64,000 bases of DNA from Sipunculus nudus. Taxonomy: Eukaryota > Annelida > Sipuncula > Golfingiida > Sipunculidae. The DNA lies in the NCBI GenBank assembly GCA_026874595.1, contig CM049315.1, forward strand, positions 39,450,164-39,514,163, written 5' to 3'. The stretch's first letter is position 1, and the number at the start of each line of letters is the position of its first letter. This document shows positions 14,101 to 22,185 of the stretch, piece after piece. The notes below the pieces were generated by a model that was given only the letters and a program-made list of their open reading frames with translations, was not told the DNA's origin and searched no databases. The position numbers and the translations under genes are program-made.

Positions 14101-17100
14101 TGATATATTTATTTCTTCAGTACATGAGGTAGCCAAACAGCCAGAAGATGTTCACCAATTTTACTTAAATGGCAGTGCACTACTTACATAAAATATTTAT
14201 TTCTTCAGTACATGAGGTGGCCAGACAGCCAGAAGACATTCACCAACTTCACTTATACAGCAGTGTATTACATCATGTTCTTCATCCTCATCACCACCAT
14301 CATGATGAGTGTCATCATGGGCATCATCCTCGACACATTCACTCAGCTTAGGGATGAAAAGGTCAGTATATACACCAGTGATCAAGAAACGCAGACAACT
14401 TTGGTGCACTATGCTGTAAAAAAATGCAGGTACAAGCTGAAAACCATATAAAAAAGTTTTCACTGAAATATGTTCTCAAAAATATCATATTTTATATTTT
14501 ATATGCAGTTATCTTTTGAAAATGAGCATGAATATATATACAGTGTATTTTCAGTGTTACTTTTTCCTTCAATTTTCCTGCTTTTGTCCTATTTTTTGGT
14601 ATTCACAGTTTTACTTATGTCTTACTTTTAATGAGGTAGTGCTTGGCAGCCTGATACACATATCTTTTCAAATGCATGGTTTCTAGTGGCACATATATAC
14701 ACTATATTATACATTTTCATCTTTCATCCTATCTATTTATATTAATCATTTAACTATACATTTTTCAGCATATACCTGCCTGCTGGTTACTTATAATTTT
14801 AACCAGTAATTTGGACACTTGAATGTTAGTTTTATATACCAGTCACTCTGGTTTTGGAAAGTGATAACACAGTCTATATTTTTATTTTTTAGTGACTCCA
14901 TAAGTTGGCTTTCAATATATTAGACAAGTCTTCATTGCTTTATTTGTACCAGTTTAACAGTGTTCAATAATGATACCATTGTTTTAGAATGGCTTAATCA
15001 AGAAAATACAGAAAATAAATGGATTTGTTGTAAAAAAAAAAACAGTTGCGTGAAGAAGAAATGCCATATCCTGCCAGCAGAAATTTTGGAAAATAAATTT
15101 ATATTTTAGACCCATTGAAAACTTAGTATTATGGTTCCGTGGCATACTTTTTGTAAGGCTGTAAGAAAAATCTGAATGCTTGAGAGTCTTTGAACTGTGC
15201 ATGAAATTTGAGCTCAAATATTTGCTCCTACAATGTAGCTAGTTCAAAAATCTTATGAGAAACCTTATTTAAGCTGACAGACATAGAGAAAAAGTAAATA
15301 ATGAATAAACCAATAACTTAATTATCAGATTGAACTTAAATATCTAATATTCAGTCTCCAGTAATTTGCTATGTCCTCATTGGTACTAGGGGTCTCAAAG
15401 GACATGTTTTATTGCATATGATACATTGGCAATGCATGAACCAAATTTAAAGCAAAACATCATGTATACACATTAATAAACATGCAGTAGTGCTACCTTG
15501 TTATTTCTTGTTATGTGTTATGTAAGGCATAGGGTTTGCAAACTTTATTTGCATATTACCATGCCATTTCATGAATCACACGTTGCCTGGTGATACACAG
15601 CCCTATTTTATTTTTATTTTATTTTACTCTTATTGCTAGACAAATTTATGTGCTACAGTTTATTAATTTAGAACTTGAGACAATGTTTAAATACAGGTTT
15701 TGATAACTTTGTTGTTTACAGTGGGAGGCTGAGAAGGACATGCTGGGCACCTGCTTCATCTGTAGCAGAAGTAACGCAGACTTTGAGCATCATGGCAAGG
15801 TACCTTTAAATCCTACTATAATTTTATGATTTTGGCAGGGTCCAATAAAAGTGTTATTCTGGCCTCAACTTTGCTGATACACCTGCCTTGTAAGTAAAAG
15901 TAAAATGTATAGGTAACGTTTTTAATTTGCAGTGTTATTTATTCATGCTCACTAATATTTCACCTGGTAAGTATTCTTTATGGTAATGTAATTTCTTACA
16001 TATTAAATCACTTGTCTCCAAATCGAAGGAAAATTTCTACCAGAGGAGACAAATTCGCTGACTAAATATAAGACAACTAAAATTTTGTAAATGTAAATAC
16101 CTGAAATTCATATGTATTCAAACATATATATACCAGGGGCAGTCCTAAGATTTTTGACAGAAGTGGCTTACTGCTTTTGCAGGGGACAATTACCCTTCAA
16201 ATGTCACACAGCTAGTCCAGGAAGGGGGAGTGGGGGTTAAATTAGTGTTAAAACTCAGTTGTAAAAAACTGCAAAAAAGTAAGTGTTACCAGTAACACTG
16301 GGGGGGGGGGGAGGGGGAATGATCAGTCTCCAAAACTCTGCCCCTATAGATCTGCCCCTGAATGCTGACTGTGTTCTGCATTAATATGAAGCTACTAAAT
16401 CTTTATAAGTAGCAAACCATGATAGAGATTGATAATTCAATTTAATTTAACTTTATGGAGAACATTGCTTTCAGGTTCAGTTGCAAAGATTTGTGGTGGA
16501 CATGCTGCATGGTCAGTTAAACTTAAAGGAGTTTTCACATTTAACTTACTGATGATGGAGTTTTGGTTTGTTTATCCAGGGTTTCCAGCACCACATCAAG
16601 ATGGAACACAACATGTGGGCGTATATCTATTACTTTATCTACCTGGATGAGACCAGACCAGATGACTACACTGCGATAGATCTCTACATTAAGAAAATGG
16701 TAAGCTTGTAATATATTTAAATATATCTGCAGTGGATCTTAGTTGTATCTTGATGACAATAATCAGTGAGGCCTCTAATAATTCTACCGTGGTATTATCC
16801 ATGCAGCCAAAAGAGTGCCCTCTCCTAGGTTCAGTGGATTTAAATCTTGCTGATTAAAATCTGATAGAGCACATATCAGTATCACTCAAATGAAAGTGAA
16901 AGATAATCAGAGGAATACGCCATACTGGAGCATTATATTGCATAGACTGGAGATAGGCATATGCACATTGCTTTTGCAAATTAAGGTCTTTCACATCCCT
17001 CTATTCTTGCTTGCTAGAATGTCTGTTTTCTTCTTACAGATGTTGGAGGGGAGATATGAATTCTTCCCAATCAACAGAGCGTTATCGTTGACCCAGGTTG

Positions 17101-18783
17101 ATCAGGACACAGCAGAGACAAAGATGGACGACCTGATGGCCTACGTCATGATGCTGGTAGATAAACAGCGAGAAGAGGTAAGATCACTATGATAATCAGC
17201 ATCAAACTCCTTAAGCATTGGTCGTATTACATTAGTTCTTTTTACTCCTTTCACTTGTCCACTGCTTTCAAAACATTGTTTTGACTGATGAGAGGAAGTT
17301 ATTGTTGATCAGCAGTTTTGTGAAAGTTTTTGAAAACAGCAATATCCCTCTAATATCATGGGTAACACCGGAGGCTTCAAATTTTGCAGCATAGTTCATT
17401 ACCTGGTTTATCTACATCAGTATACTATTCTTTTACATGTTTGCATTCATGGATAAGTTTATCTTTGTTACTGCATGTAAACCTCACCTACTAAAGTTGT
17501 ACTTTTTTTTTCAAAATGCATACAATTTGTCAATCTCAGAGAATATACTGAAAGCATATTATTCTCAAATTTTTTTTTGTACTCCAGCTTATTAATTATT
17601 TGAAACACCTTAGTATAGAAAACACAGTGAACTGACAGGATGAAATATCATTAGTTTGCTATCAGGACTGTCTTAATGAATATATATCTTTTTGCTTCTG
17701 TAACTCAAAAAACTAGAGCATATCATCTTGAAAATTACACACAAAGTAGGTTGTTACAAAATCTTGGTCCTCCTGGAAGGTAATCTAGATCTGGAATTTA
17801 GATTTTAAAATTTGCAGGAAAAAAACAAATTGTAGTTCACTCTTTAGTCCACAGATGTCAGTCCCGAGATGGCAACAGAAGTACTGCCTGCAGTCTTTGA
17901 CTGTCTTGTTGCCCATGTGTGTATCATATTATAATTTGCTGATGAGGGCGCGGTCACCCTCTGTGCGTTCTTCTAGGTTCTGCTTGGAAGATGGGTCTAA
18001 TGGCCACCATAATCTCTCTGTAGTAAACAGCGTGCCTTCTTGAGAATGTCCTCGAAGTACATTCCTGTTGTATTTCTGTACCCTAATCAAACTTGAAATC
18101 TCAATAATATCTCAAGCGCTCATGGGGGTGCCCTTTTTGCATACACATAAAATCCAGGGTGTCACAAGTCAAATATCAGAATTAAGGGTATACCACTAGT
18201 TTTGTTGGTTGCCTGAACAGCTGAGCGGTAAAATGCTTGGCCTTCTCCGCTGGCCACCCGGGTTTGATCCCAGGTGCTGCCATGAGAGTGGGTTGTAGTG
18301 GCCTGTCCAAGGGCTGTAGTTTTTTCCAGGTTCTCTCACTTCCTCCACCCCCCTTGCTATGATCTTCAACCCTATCAGTATTTTCTATTCTAGCCCTAAA
18401 TATCTAACTGTATTCCGACTTTATCTGTCAAACTTGTTGTTGCTGAGGGAGCCAGTGTAGGCCGGATTTATGGGAGACCTGTGACTGGCTGGAGCGCCAA
18501 CTCTACTTTCAATCAATCAATCACTAGTTTTGTTAAACCATCATTTGATATATTTCAGGAGGCAGCTAGGAAGAGGAAAGAAGACCTGCAAAAACTGGCA
18601 GATTGGGAGGAGAGACACAAGCGTACCAACCAAAAGTCTGTTGATACGCTAGGAAGCCTTGAGTTGCCTCCACGCTGGAAATCACGCCGCACCTCCACGC
18701 AGGACACCGCCACTAGTCCACTCCCAATGTCGGTAGCTCTATGGGGAAATATTAATCATGAATCAAGGGTTACAAAACTTTGA
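782..18783 (+). CDS. Divergent IP3R/RyR-superfamily calcium-release channel, 3' part of gene (16 exons)
   Basis: Sixteen exons (84, 69, 120, 103, 119, 170, 111, 168, 100, 124, 179, 153, 78, 120, 138 and 225 bp) sum to 2061 bp, which is 686 codons plus TGA. All introns are GT-AG and every phase is consistent. Known full-length family members are about 2700 residues (IP3R) or 5000 (RyR), so this is the C-terminal part and the gene continues to the left. In order the protein shows a helical cytosolic region, S1 to S6 with a pore loop, a CFIC...HHIKMEH linker domain as in IP3R/RyR, and a charged C-terminal tail. Such channels are ER tetramers that release Ca2+ into the cytosol. The assignment to the superfamily is firm. 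Whether it is an IP3R paralogue (a second invertebrate IP3R lineage is reported) or a separate group is open, and IP3 binding cannot be judged because that region is outside the window. Confidence 0.9.
1343..1411 (+). CDS. Channel exon 2
   Basis: The acceptor follows ctacattctcag and the donor is gtctgt at 1412. The exon encodes 23 residues (EVQTTLDKEATMRLVVECYK...) in phase 0-0. It continues the cytosolic helical region. Confidence 0.75.
1412..2784. other. Left part of intron 2, no recognised feature
   Basis: AT-rich non-coding sequence. I see no exon, RNA gene or clear repeat structure in it. Confidence 0.5.
2785..4030. repeat. Degenerate interspersed repeat with AGGTCA-type motifs, intron 2
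   Basis: The block begins with a GCTCAGCTGACT...ACTGAGCTAG end like the terminal repeats of the element at 39216-40868. It shares further landmarks with that element: CTTTGAGCTATGGGGCT, CCAGAATAAT, and CTGGTGGTGCCATCT. Between 3580 and 3960 the phrase GGTCAAGGTCACA recurs at least three times with the spaced AGGTCA half-site that dispersed repeats in mollusc genomes often carry. It is heavily diverged and its right end is not sharp. Confidence 0.55.
4211..4330 (+). CDS. Channel exon 3
   Basis: The acceptor is tgtgcattag and the donor is gtaagc at 4331. The 40 residues start MEKKMFKRLF and end AGKSLLQTVF, in phase 0-0. The segment is polar and helix-prone. The ATG at its start is an internal methionine, not a start codon, because the frame is continuous with exon 2. 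Confidence 0.75.
5120..5176. repeat. (AT)n microsatellite abutting exon 4
   Basis: About 57 bp of uninterrupted AT dinucleotides end 12 bases before the exon 4 acceptor and occupy the place of the polypyrimidine tract. Confidence 0.95.
5189..5291 (+). CDS. Channel exon 4
   Basis: The acceptor ttatacag follows directly after a long (AT)n tract, so the polypyrimidine tract is almost absent. The donor is gtaagt at 5292. The exon encodes TGDILTLKEKFSKVG through DSQVVD and ends in phase 1. Confidence 0.8.
5292..6924. other. Left part of intron 4, no recognised feature
   Basis: AT-rich non-coding sequence between exon 4 and the inserted transposon. No coding block with splice sites was seen. Confidence 0.5.
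6927..8112 (-). mobile_element. Non-autonomous pogo/Tigger-like DNA transposon, intron 4
   Basis: The ends are perfect inverted repeats of CAGTGGAACCCC (6927-6938) and GGGGTTCCACTG (8101-8112), flanked by TA on both sides (6925-6926 and 8113-8114). Inside each end are further diverged blocks rich in GGTCGTAATT / AATTACGACC. On the minus strand an open frame at 7285-7500 ends MAQQFSVGKTQVHAIYTQAE, which looks like the helix-turn-helix of CENP-B/pogo-type transposases. No DDE catalytic domain remains, so the copy is a decayed internal-deletion derivative. Family placement rests on the termini, the TA target and that motif. Confidence 0.7.
7285..7500 (-). pseudogene. Remnant of transposase N-terminal DNA-binding region
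   Basis: The 71-codon frame lies within the TIR-bounded element. Its C-terminal part (AQQFSVGKTQVHAIYTQ) fits the second helix-turn-helix helix pattern of pogo-class transposases; the rest is not recognisable, and the frame stops right after the motif. The match is short, so chance is possible. Confidence 0.4.
8257..8375 (+). CDS. Channel exon 5 (pre-membrane linker)
   Basis: The acceptor is attttcag and the donor is gttagt at 8376. With the G carried from exon 4 it encodes DLQANPDQSLAIQYYLKNSM and onward to VKDR. The LAIQYYLK...VEI stretch matches the IP3R segment ALQFYAKHTAQIEI just before the membrane domain (from memory of the family). Confidence 0.88.
8470..8690. repeat. Dispersed repeat fragment, intron 5
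   Basis: This piece has the layout of the AGGTCA-bearing repeats seen elsewhere in the window: a GATGGGACGTATTATGG lead, a GTGTGTCCGTCC block, a GATGGATTTTCACAATACTC block, then GAGGTCAGAGGTCACAAGG. I take it as a truncated relative. Confidence 0.45.
9167..9336 (+). CDS. Channel exon 6 (linker into S1)
   Basis: The acceptor is tttggacag and the donor is gtaagt at 9337. It encodes NVLRKEVREKLKWDVDRSS through AGFFTKG plus two bases of a Trp codon. KIQDLMSWYSDIAGDIRYQKK resembles the IP3R segment [21 protein letters not shown] that leads into S1. Confidence 0.9.
9337..9727. other. Intron 6, no recognised feature
   Basis: Non-coding sequence between exons 6 and 7. A short direct duplication (ATCAATCTTTTCTCAC twice near 9550-9580) is the only structure I noticed. 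Confidence 0.5.
9728..9838 (+). CDS. Channel exon 7 (S1)
   Basis: The acceptor is taatttcag and the donor is gtaaga at 9839. It encodes WLLWNSLCIILSLAISGVML and a loop ending PNAPANTTG. The hydrophobic run is S1. NTT in the following loop is a potential N-glycosylation sequon on the luminal side. Confidence 0.9.
9839..10574. other. Intron 7, with repeat fragment near its 3' end
   Basis: The stretch 10490-10560 (TGTAGTTCCTCCTTCACTCT then CCAGATGTCAG) is similar to 17830-17900 in intron 15 (TGTAGTTCACTCTTTAGTCC then ACAGATGTCAG), followed in both by GACTGTCTTGTT. The two are diverged copies of an unnamed repeat. The rest is unremarkable. Confidence 0.4.
10575..10742 (+). CDS. Channel exon 8 (S2)
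   Basis: The acceptor is tgttttgcag and the donor is gtaagg at 10743. After PWPIFDDDLMDQTLYEQ comes a hydrophobic segment, LAIIHNVFSLFVLISYFLS. It resembles RyR more than IP3R: RyR has LAILHTVISFFCIIGYY at this place. Confidence 0.9.
10743..11320. other. Intron 8, no recognised feature
   Basis: Non-coding AT-rich sequence. No repeat, RNA or exon was recognised. Confidence 0.5.
11321..11420 (+). CDS. Channel exon 9 (S2-S3 cytosolic loop)
   Basis: The acceptor is tgtgtttcag and the donor is gtaggt at 11421. It encodes RKCFRRKDEDEIEKKEVESH followed by the start of the next membrane segment. The charged loop is short compared with the long S2-S3 insert of RyR. Confidence 0.9.
11640..12300. repeat. 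Degenerate internally repeated element, intron 9
   Basis: Phrases recur at a spacing of about 150-180 bp: (G/C)TGAAATTTTGCATG, ...GATAGCTTGATATCATAC, ATCTGGGCATCGGTTTGACTT and its later copy ATCTCGGCAGTGGTTTGACTT. A GACCTCTGACCT block relates it to the AGGTCA repeats in intron 2. It is old and diverged. Confidence 0.5.
12528..12651 (+). CDS. Channel exon 10 (S3-S4 and S4-S5 linker)
   Basis: The acceptor is ttttattcag and the donor is gtaagt at 12652. It encodes VFFALSVLGTFTYGYFFAFH, then LLNIVNNNPLLSGVIRAVTKN. SVLG...FFFAFHLL and the VTKNG that follows match the RyR pattern SVLG...FFFAAHLL...VTHNG closely; IP3R has SVTRNG here. Confidence 0.92.
12652..13498. other. Intron 10, no recognised feature
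   Basis: Non-coding sequence between exons 10 and 11; I see no repeat or RNA gene. Confidence 0.5.
13499..13677 (+). CDS. Channel exon 11 (S5, luminal loop, pore helix, filter)
   Basis: The acceptor is tttgtttcag and the donor is gtaagt at 13678. S5 is KSLLMLALLGIVVIYIFALV followed by AFAFFR. The luminal loop is only about 14 residues (with an NFS sequon), against roughly 70 in IP3R1. A Cys-x5-Cys pair (CNTLYEC) is kept as in both families. The pore then reads TVTVLRYGLVGDIYD. Only nine residues separate the second Cys from VGD, where IP3R and RyR both have fourteen. The residues equivalent to RSGGG are absent. Confidence 0.93.
14041..14208 (+). pseudogene. Two tandem decayed copies of the start of exon 12 with its splice acceptor
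   Basis: Copy 1 (14041-14120) and copy 2 (14121-14208) each repeat the first about 57 bases of exon 12 followed by the intron end (ATATTTATTTCTTCAG). Copy 1 has an extra A in the CCAGACAGC region that shifts the frame. Copy 2 has TGG changed to TAG at its fourth codon. Copy 1 itself has no AG before it, but the AG closing copy 1 (14119-14120) precedes copy 2. They arose by repeated tandem duplication of an 80-88 bp exon/intron boundary segment. Confidence 0.85.
14209..14361 (+). CDS. Channel exon 12 (S6 and gate)
   Basis: The acceptor is ttcttcag at 14201-14208 and the donor is gtcagt at 14362. It encodes YMRWPDSQKTFTNFTYTAVY, then a hydrophobic S6 ending GIILDTFTQLRDEK, equivalent to GVIIDTFADLRSEK in IP3R1. 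NFT is a third luminal sequon. This acceptor is the last of several near-identical ones, see the repeat at 14041-14208. Confidence 0.93.
14362..15721. other. Intron 12, no recognised feature
   Basis: AT-rich non-coding sequence with no repeat structure that I could define. Confidence 0.5.
15722..15799 (+). CDS. Channel exon 13 (first half of CxxC linker domain)
   Basis: The acceptor is tgtttacag and the donor is gtacct at 15800. It encodes WEAEKDMLGTCFICSRSNAD then FEHHGK. TCFICSRSNADFE corresponds to TCFICGLERDKFD of IP3R1. The two cysteines pair with histidines in the next exon to form the zinc-finger-like fold of this family. Confidence 0.93.
16134..16364. mobile_element. Short element with CAGGGGCAG termini, intron 13
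   Basis: The block starts CAGGGGCAGTCCTAAGATTTTT and ends AGATCTGCCCCTG, so the ends are inverted repeats of about 10 bp. It contains a G-rich run near 16300. The form is that of the (C)AGGGGCGGATC-type MITEs present at 46.6-47.2 kb. Confidence 0.5.
16580..16699 (+). CDS. Channel exon 14 (HxxxxH half of linker domain)
   Basis: The acceptor is gtttatccag and the donor is gtaagc at 16700. It begins GFQHHIKMEHNMWAYIYYF and continues DETRPDDYTAIDLYIKKM. HIKMEHNMW matches HIKEEHNMW of IP3R; the initial GF is as in RyR (GFETH). This is one of the most diagnostic motifs of the superfamily. Confidence 0.95.
17040..17177 (+). CDS. Channel exon 15
   Basis: The acceptor is ttcttacag and the donor is gtaaga at 17178. 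It encodes MLEGRYEFFPINRALSLTQV and then a helical stretch ending VDKQREE. FFP.NRALSL corresponds to WFPRMRAMSL in IP3R. RyR also has FFP but then ends, so the extra tail is IP3R-like. Confidence 0.93.
17178..18193. other. Left part of intron 15, no recognised gene
   Basis: Non-coding sequence. The piece 17830-17900 repeats a motif of intron 7. A 62-codon open frame at 17855 has no support as an exon. Confidence 0.4.
18207..18521 (+). mobile_element. tRNA-derived SINE, copy 1, in last intron
   Basis: The head contains AGCTGAGCGGTAAAATGC and GGTTTGATCCCAGG, which are A-box and B-box-like sequences of a tRNA-derived pol III promoter. The tail ends in (TCAA)n repeats. The element is bounded by perfect 13-bp direct repeats CACTAGTTTTGTT at 18194-18206 and 18522-18534, the target-site duplication. 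A homologous copy lies at 50094-50414 over the full length. The right target-site copy ends 24 bp before the last exon. Confidence 0.85.
18559..18783 (+). CDS. Channel exon 16 (C-terminal tail and stop)
   Basis: The acceptor is tatttcag and the stop is TGA at 18781-18783. It encodes EAARKRKEDLQKLADWEERH, then a basic, Ser/Thr/Pro-rich end (LPPRWKSRRTSTQDTATSPL) closing VTKL. The first half extends the coiled coil from exon 15. A possible donor (TCGgtagct) near 18730 could join a further exon instead, so the last 17 residues are less certain. Confidence 0.85.
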   Translation, partial: EAARKRKEDLQKLADWEERHKRTNQKSVDTLGSLELPPRWKSRRTSTQDTATSPLPMSVALWGNINHESRVTKL

Positions 18784-19117
18784 ATAAATTAAATAAGGCA
18801 GTTATGTTATATAGGAAAATTTAGGGCATGATAGTTTATTCTGCATTGAATACTAGCCTTACATCGAGAAAGTCATAGGGAAATCTGACTCGCTGTTTTG
18901 TGGTTACCATATCTTCACATAAAGGGTACAAAAAATAAGCATTTTTATCGTATTTTGTTTAACGCCATTTAACATTCAACAACACTCATTATAATTAACT
19001 TTATATTTATAATGAAAAAAAAAATTTACAAGAACCATTCAATACATAAATAAAGGATGTTATTGTTATTGAGAATATATTTAAATGTTAATGGTTAAGC
19101 AATTCACAAAGAATAAA
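18783..19117 (+). promoter_or_regulatory. Candidate polyadenylation signals of the channel gene
   Basis: AATAAA occurs at 18783-18788 (overlapping the stop codon), 19049-19054 and 19112-19117. Others lie at 19625 and 20540. In AT-rich DNA such hexamers are frequent, so which one is used, and thus the 3' UTR length, cannot be decided here. Confidence 0.3.
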
Positions 19118-22060
19118 AATGGGTAAAATAATTCAGAAGAATTATCCAAATTTTGGCAGGGGTGATCTTTGTCAATGTGAGTAATCCAGTCAGTTTGGTA
19201 GCCACCACTAGTTAAATGTAAATTTTTATTTTTGCCATAACATTGTACACAAAATTAAATTTGTTTGGTAGGGACTTGGCCTGCACATACTTACTCAAGA
19301 GAGGATACCCAGATTTCCTGAAAACCTCCTACTCTAACCATTGAATGAACTCACGTACTGCAACATTTCCACTATTGAAAAAAATACAATGACTCAACAG
19401 ACAAAAATGCAAACTTTATGTCGCTGCTTGGAAAGTTTCAAACTCTAATATACAAAATAAAGAAACAGTATCTATTACAACAACTGTAAATGTCATGAGA
19501 ATTAGATTTTGCCATATTCACCTATCCTGATATAAAAATGCCTGTTTTTGACCAATGCATTGCTACTCTTGATATCATGAGGGATTATCACGGCCTAAAA
19601 TTGAACATTGCCATGTTCTGTTTCAATAAACGCCAATAAGTGATTTGATTCTGTCAGGGACAGGGACAACTTGAATCGGACTGAAGCACGAGTAAACCAA
19701 ATTTTGCAGTATTTCCCTTCTGACTGGCTACAGTTGTATTTGCATTTCAGTTTGGTAAATTTGCATTTCAGTTCAGTAAATTTGCATGTATTTGTGAAAG
19801 TCAAGTGACCCTTTGAAACGCAGACTGCTGGACTGTTATAGCAGCTCTGTTGTTTTCTGACGAACTTGTGAAGTAAGACTATTGATACATGTTACTTACT
19901 GTGTTAGTATGAATTCCAGAAAGTGACCCTTTGCCATTCTTTTCCACATGACTGCAAGTTTCTAAGACGCAGCACCAACATAATTGACTGTTAAGGCCGT
20001 TGGTCATTGAGGCTTTTGCAGTATAACCCATTGACCTTAAGCTATCATTATAAGGGTGGAGAAGTAACAGCCCCTTTTGTATTGTTTCAGAATGGTCTAG
20101 CTGCAGAACAGTCAACATTCTGAAGGTGGACGACCTTTTTATCAGTAATAGTGCTTTCCTGGCTTTGCTTACTGTTCCTGCTTCAATGCTGTTCATAATC
20201 ATCTATGTTTGCTTATATTAACAAAATGTTTAGCATTGTGTACCTCATTGTAGCTATGATGATGATAAAATGTTCATTATGATGAGAAATTAAATGGATT
20301 TTCTAAGATCACTCAAAGGATGAAATAATAAAATCTGTAGAATAATCCATACTCAAATTTCTTACTGGGCAGTGAAGTGTTGATTACCTGGGATTGCATC
20401 GTAATGTCAAAGGTCATCTTCCTTACCCAACTCCTGTTACTGTTTGTCCGTGTTTGTTAATTCCATGATTATCTTATACATCTTATGTATTCTGTGATTG
20501 AAATTGAACACATCTCTGACGTGTCAGTTATACTTATGGAATAAAATCTATGATTTATCTTTTGTACTTACCTTAATATGTGAATATGATCAATTATATG
20601 TTCATATGTTTATTTTGATTCTTAATTCAGTGATTTGGGGCAAGTACTCTGTTAACACAAAAATATGAATTTATTCTAAATATCTAAAATGTGTAAGTAT
20701 ATAGAAGGCATGGTGTCAAATCATTTAAATAACATTTTCATATGCAAGTAATGTTTACCCATATACATGTTACTGCAATATACTTCTGTAAAATTGGTTG
20801 TCAATACGGTCATTAATGTAAAGCAAGTTTGCTACATATTCAAGATTAATGTAAATATAACCTTTTTGGCCTGGTTCTCGTGTATTTTGTTCTTTATTTT
20901 ATTGAGAAATTATTTCTTGAGAACAATAACAAATTATTGTAATTTTACATGCAAACATCGTATTCACGTTTTAATATATATTCTGCACGTATATCTACAT
21001 GCCTGCGTGCATAATCTTATTCAAGTATTTTTACAATAACCTACCTTATTAGTAAATATTACGATACAGACTCATGCATTCATCCTGCTGATTTCAATTA
21101 TTACATGAATTTCTGTATTTATACTTTGGTAAAAAGGGTAAACATATATCTATTCGTACATTTTATAAACATTTACCATCTAGTTTTATAGTGAACAATG
21201 AACTTACATGAACACATGTTAATGACCTGAAAATAAAAGAAAGTAAATCTTTCACAGGAAGTGTTTCCTTGTTTATACAGACGGGCCAGTCAAAATATTT
21301 CATAATGCCGTGATATTTCATTATGCGTTATTTATCATCAGAATATTGTATAGTCTCGTGGTCTCATATAATGGATATAAGTATGAACGAATGTATATGT
21401 GTTTTTTTCGTATGTCTCGTATGTCCTGTCTGGGTCTCTGAATGTTTAGCTGAATGAATAATTTAATGAATATCTGAATGACTGATTGAATGAATGAATG
21501 GCTAAATTTCAGTTGACACAATAAATATGACAAAATTACTCAATAAAGTATTTAGTAAAATACTAATTCATTGTTGGCAGTACTCAAAGAAACAGTTAAA
21601 ATAATTATTTTAAGGAAATGTGGGCGAATAACTTGGCAGAAAGAGAATCCTGAACTGTGGTTTTACACCAAAAGGGATATATACTATAGTGTGCGCAATC
21701 ACGGCTACAGCCGTGTAGGCCTTTACCACATCGCAAGGCTAAAGTTCGTGACTGTTTATTTGACATTTGATCTTGCTACATTTATTGCAAGATGCGAGGA
21801 GAGAATATTAATAAATGATAAATAATTATTTTGACCGTGTTTGTCACTTATCTATTTTTCAGTTTGGAAGTAATTTCATACCAATAAGCAATCGAGCATG
21901 CATTCATCTTTCTTGGGACGGACCTTTGATCATATGGTGTACTAAACCTGCTTGAATATTTACTACCATACAACCTTAGGCGTGTCTATAGACACAGTAT
22001 CGGCTTTCACTTTCAGTCTTTCATAATACAAGCTCATCTGAATGTCTAAACTTGTAACAG
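18784..22060. other. 3' UTR and downstream intergenic DNA
   Basis: No coding exon, RNA gene or clear repeat was recognised. The start is presumably 3' UTR of the channel gene. GAATGAATGAATG-type short repeats lie near 21425-21500. Confidence 0.5.
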
Positions 22061-22094
22061 AAACCTTATTTAAACACGATATCATTTTCAGTCA

Positions 22095-22185
22095 CGTTTG
22101 ACAAAATATCGAAAAAATATCGATATTTGAAAACGATATCCCAATATGCGAACCGCCGTATCGCGATATTGTGATAATATCGATT
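22095..22185 (-). mobile_element. Fragment of ATCGATATT-rich MITE (copy 1)
   Basis: The reverse complement matches 50565-50690: both carry TTCGCATATTG, TATCGATATTTT..CGATATTTTGT(C/A)AAACG in the same order. The other copy starts AGGGCTGCGCGATATC, a terminus style seen in hAT-like non-autonomous elements. Confidence 0.55.

Noticed and set aside
14197-14463. Antisense and alternate-frame ORFs over exon 12
   Set aside because: Shadows of the S6 exon, whose own frame fits the family and splice sites.
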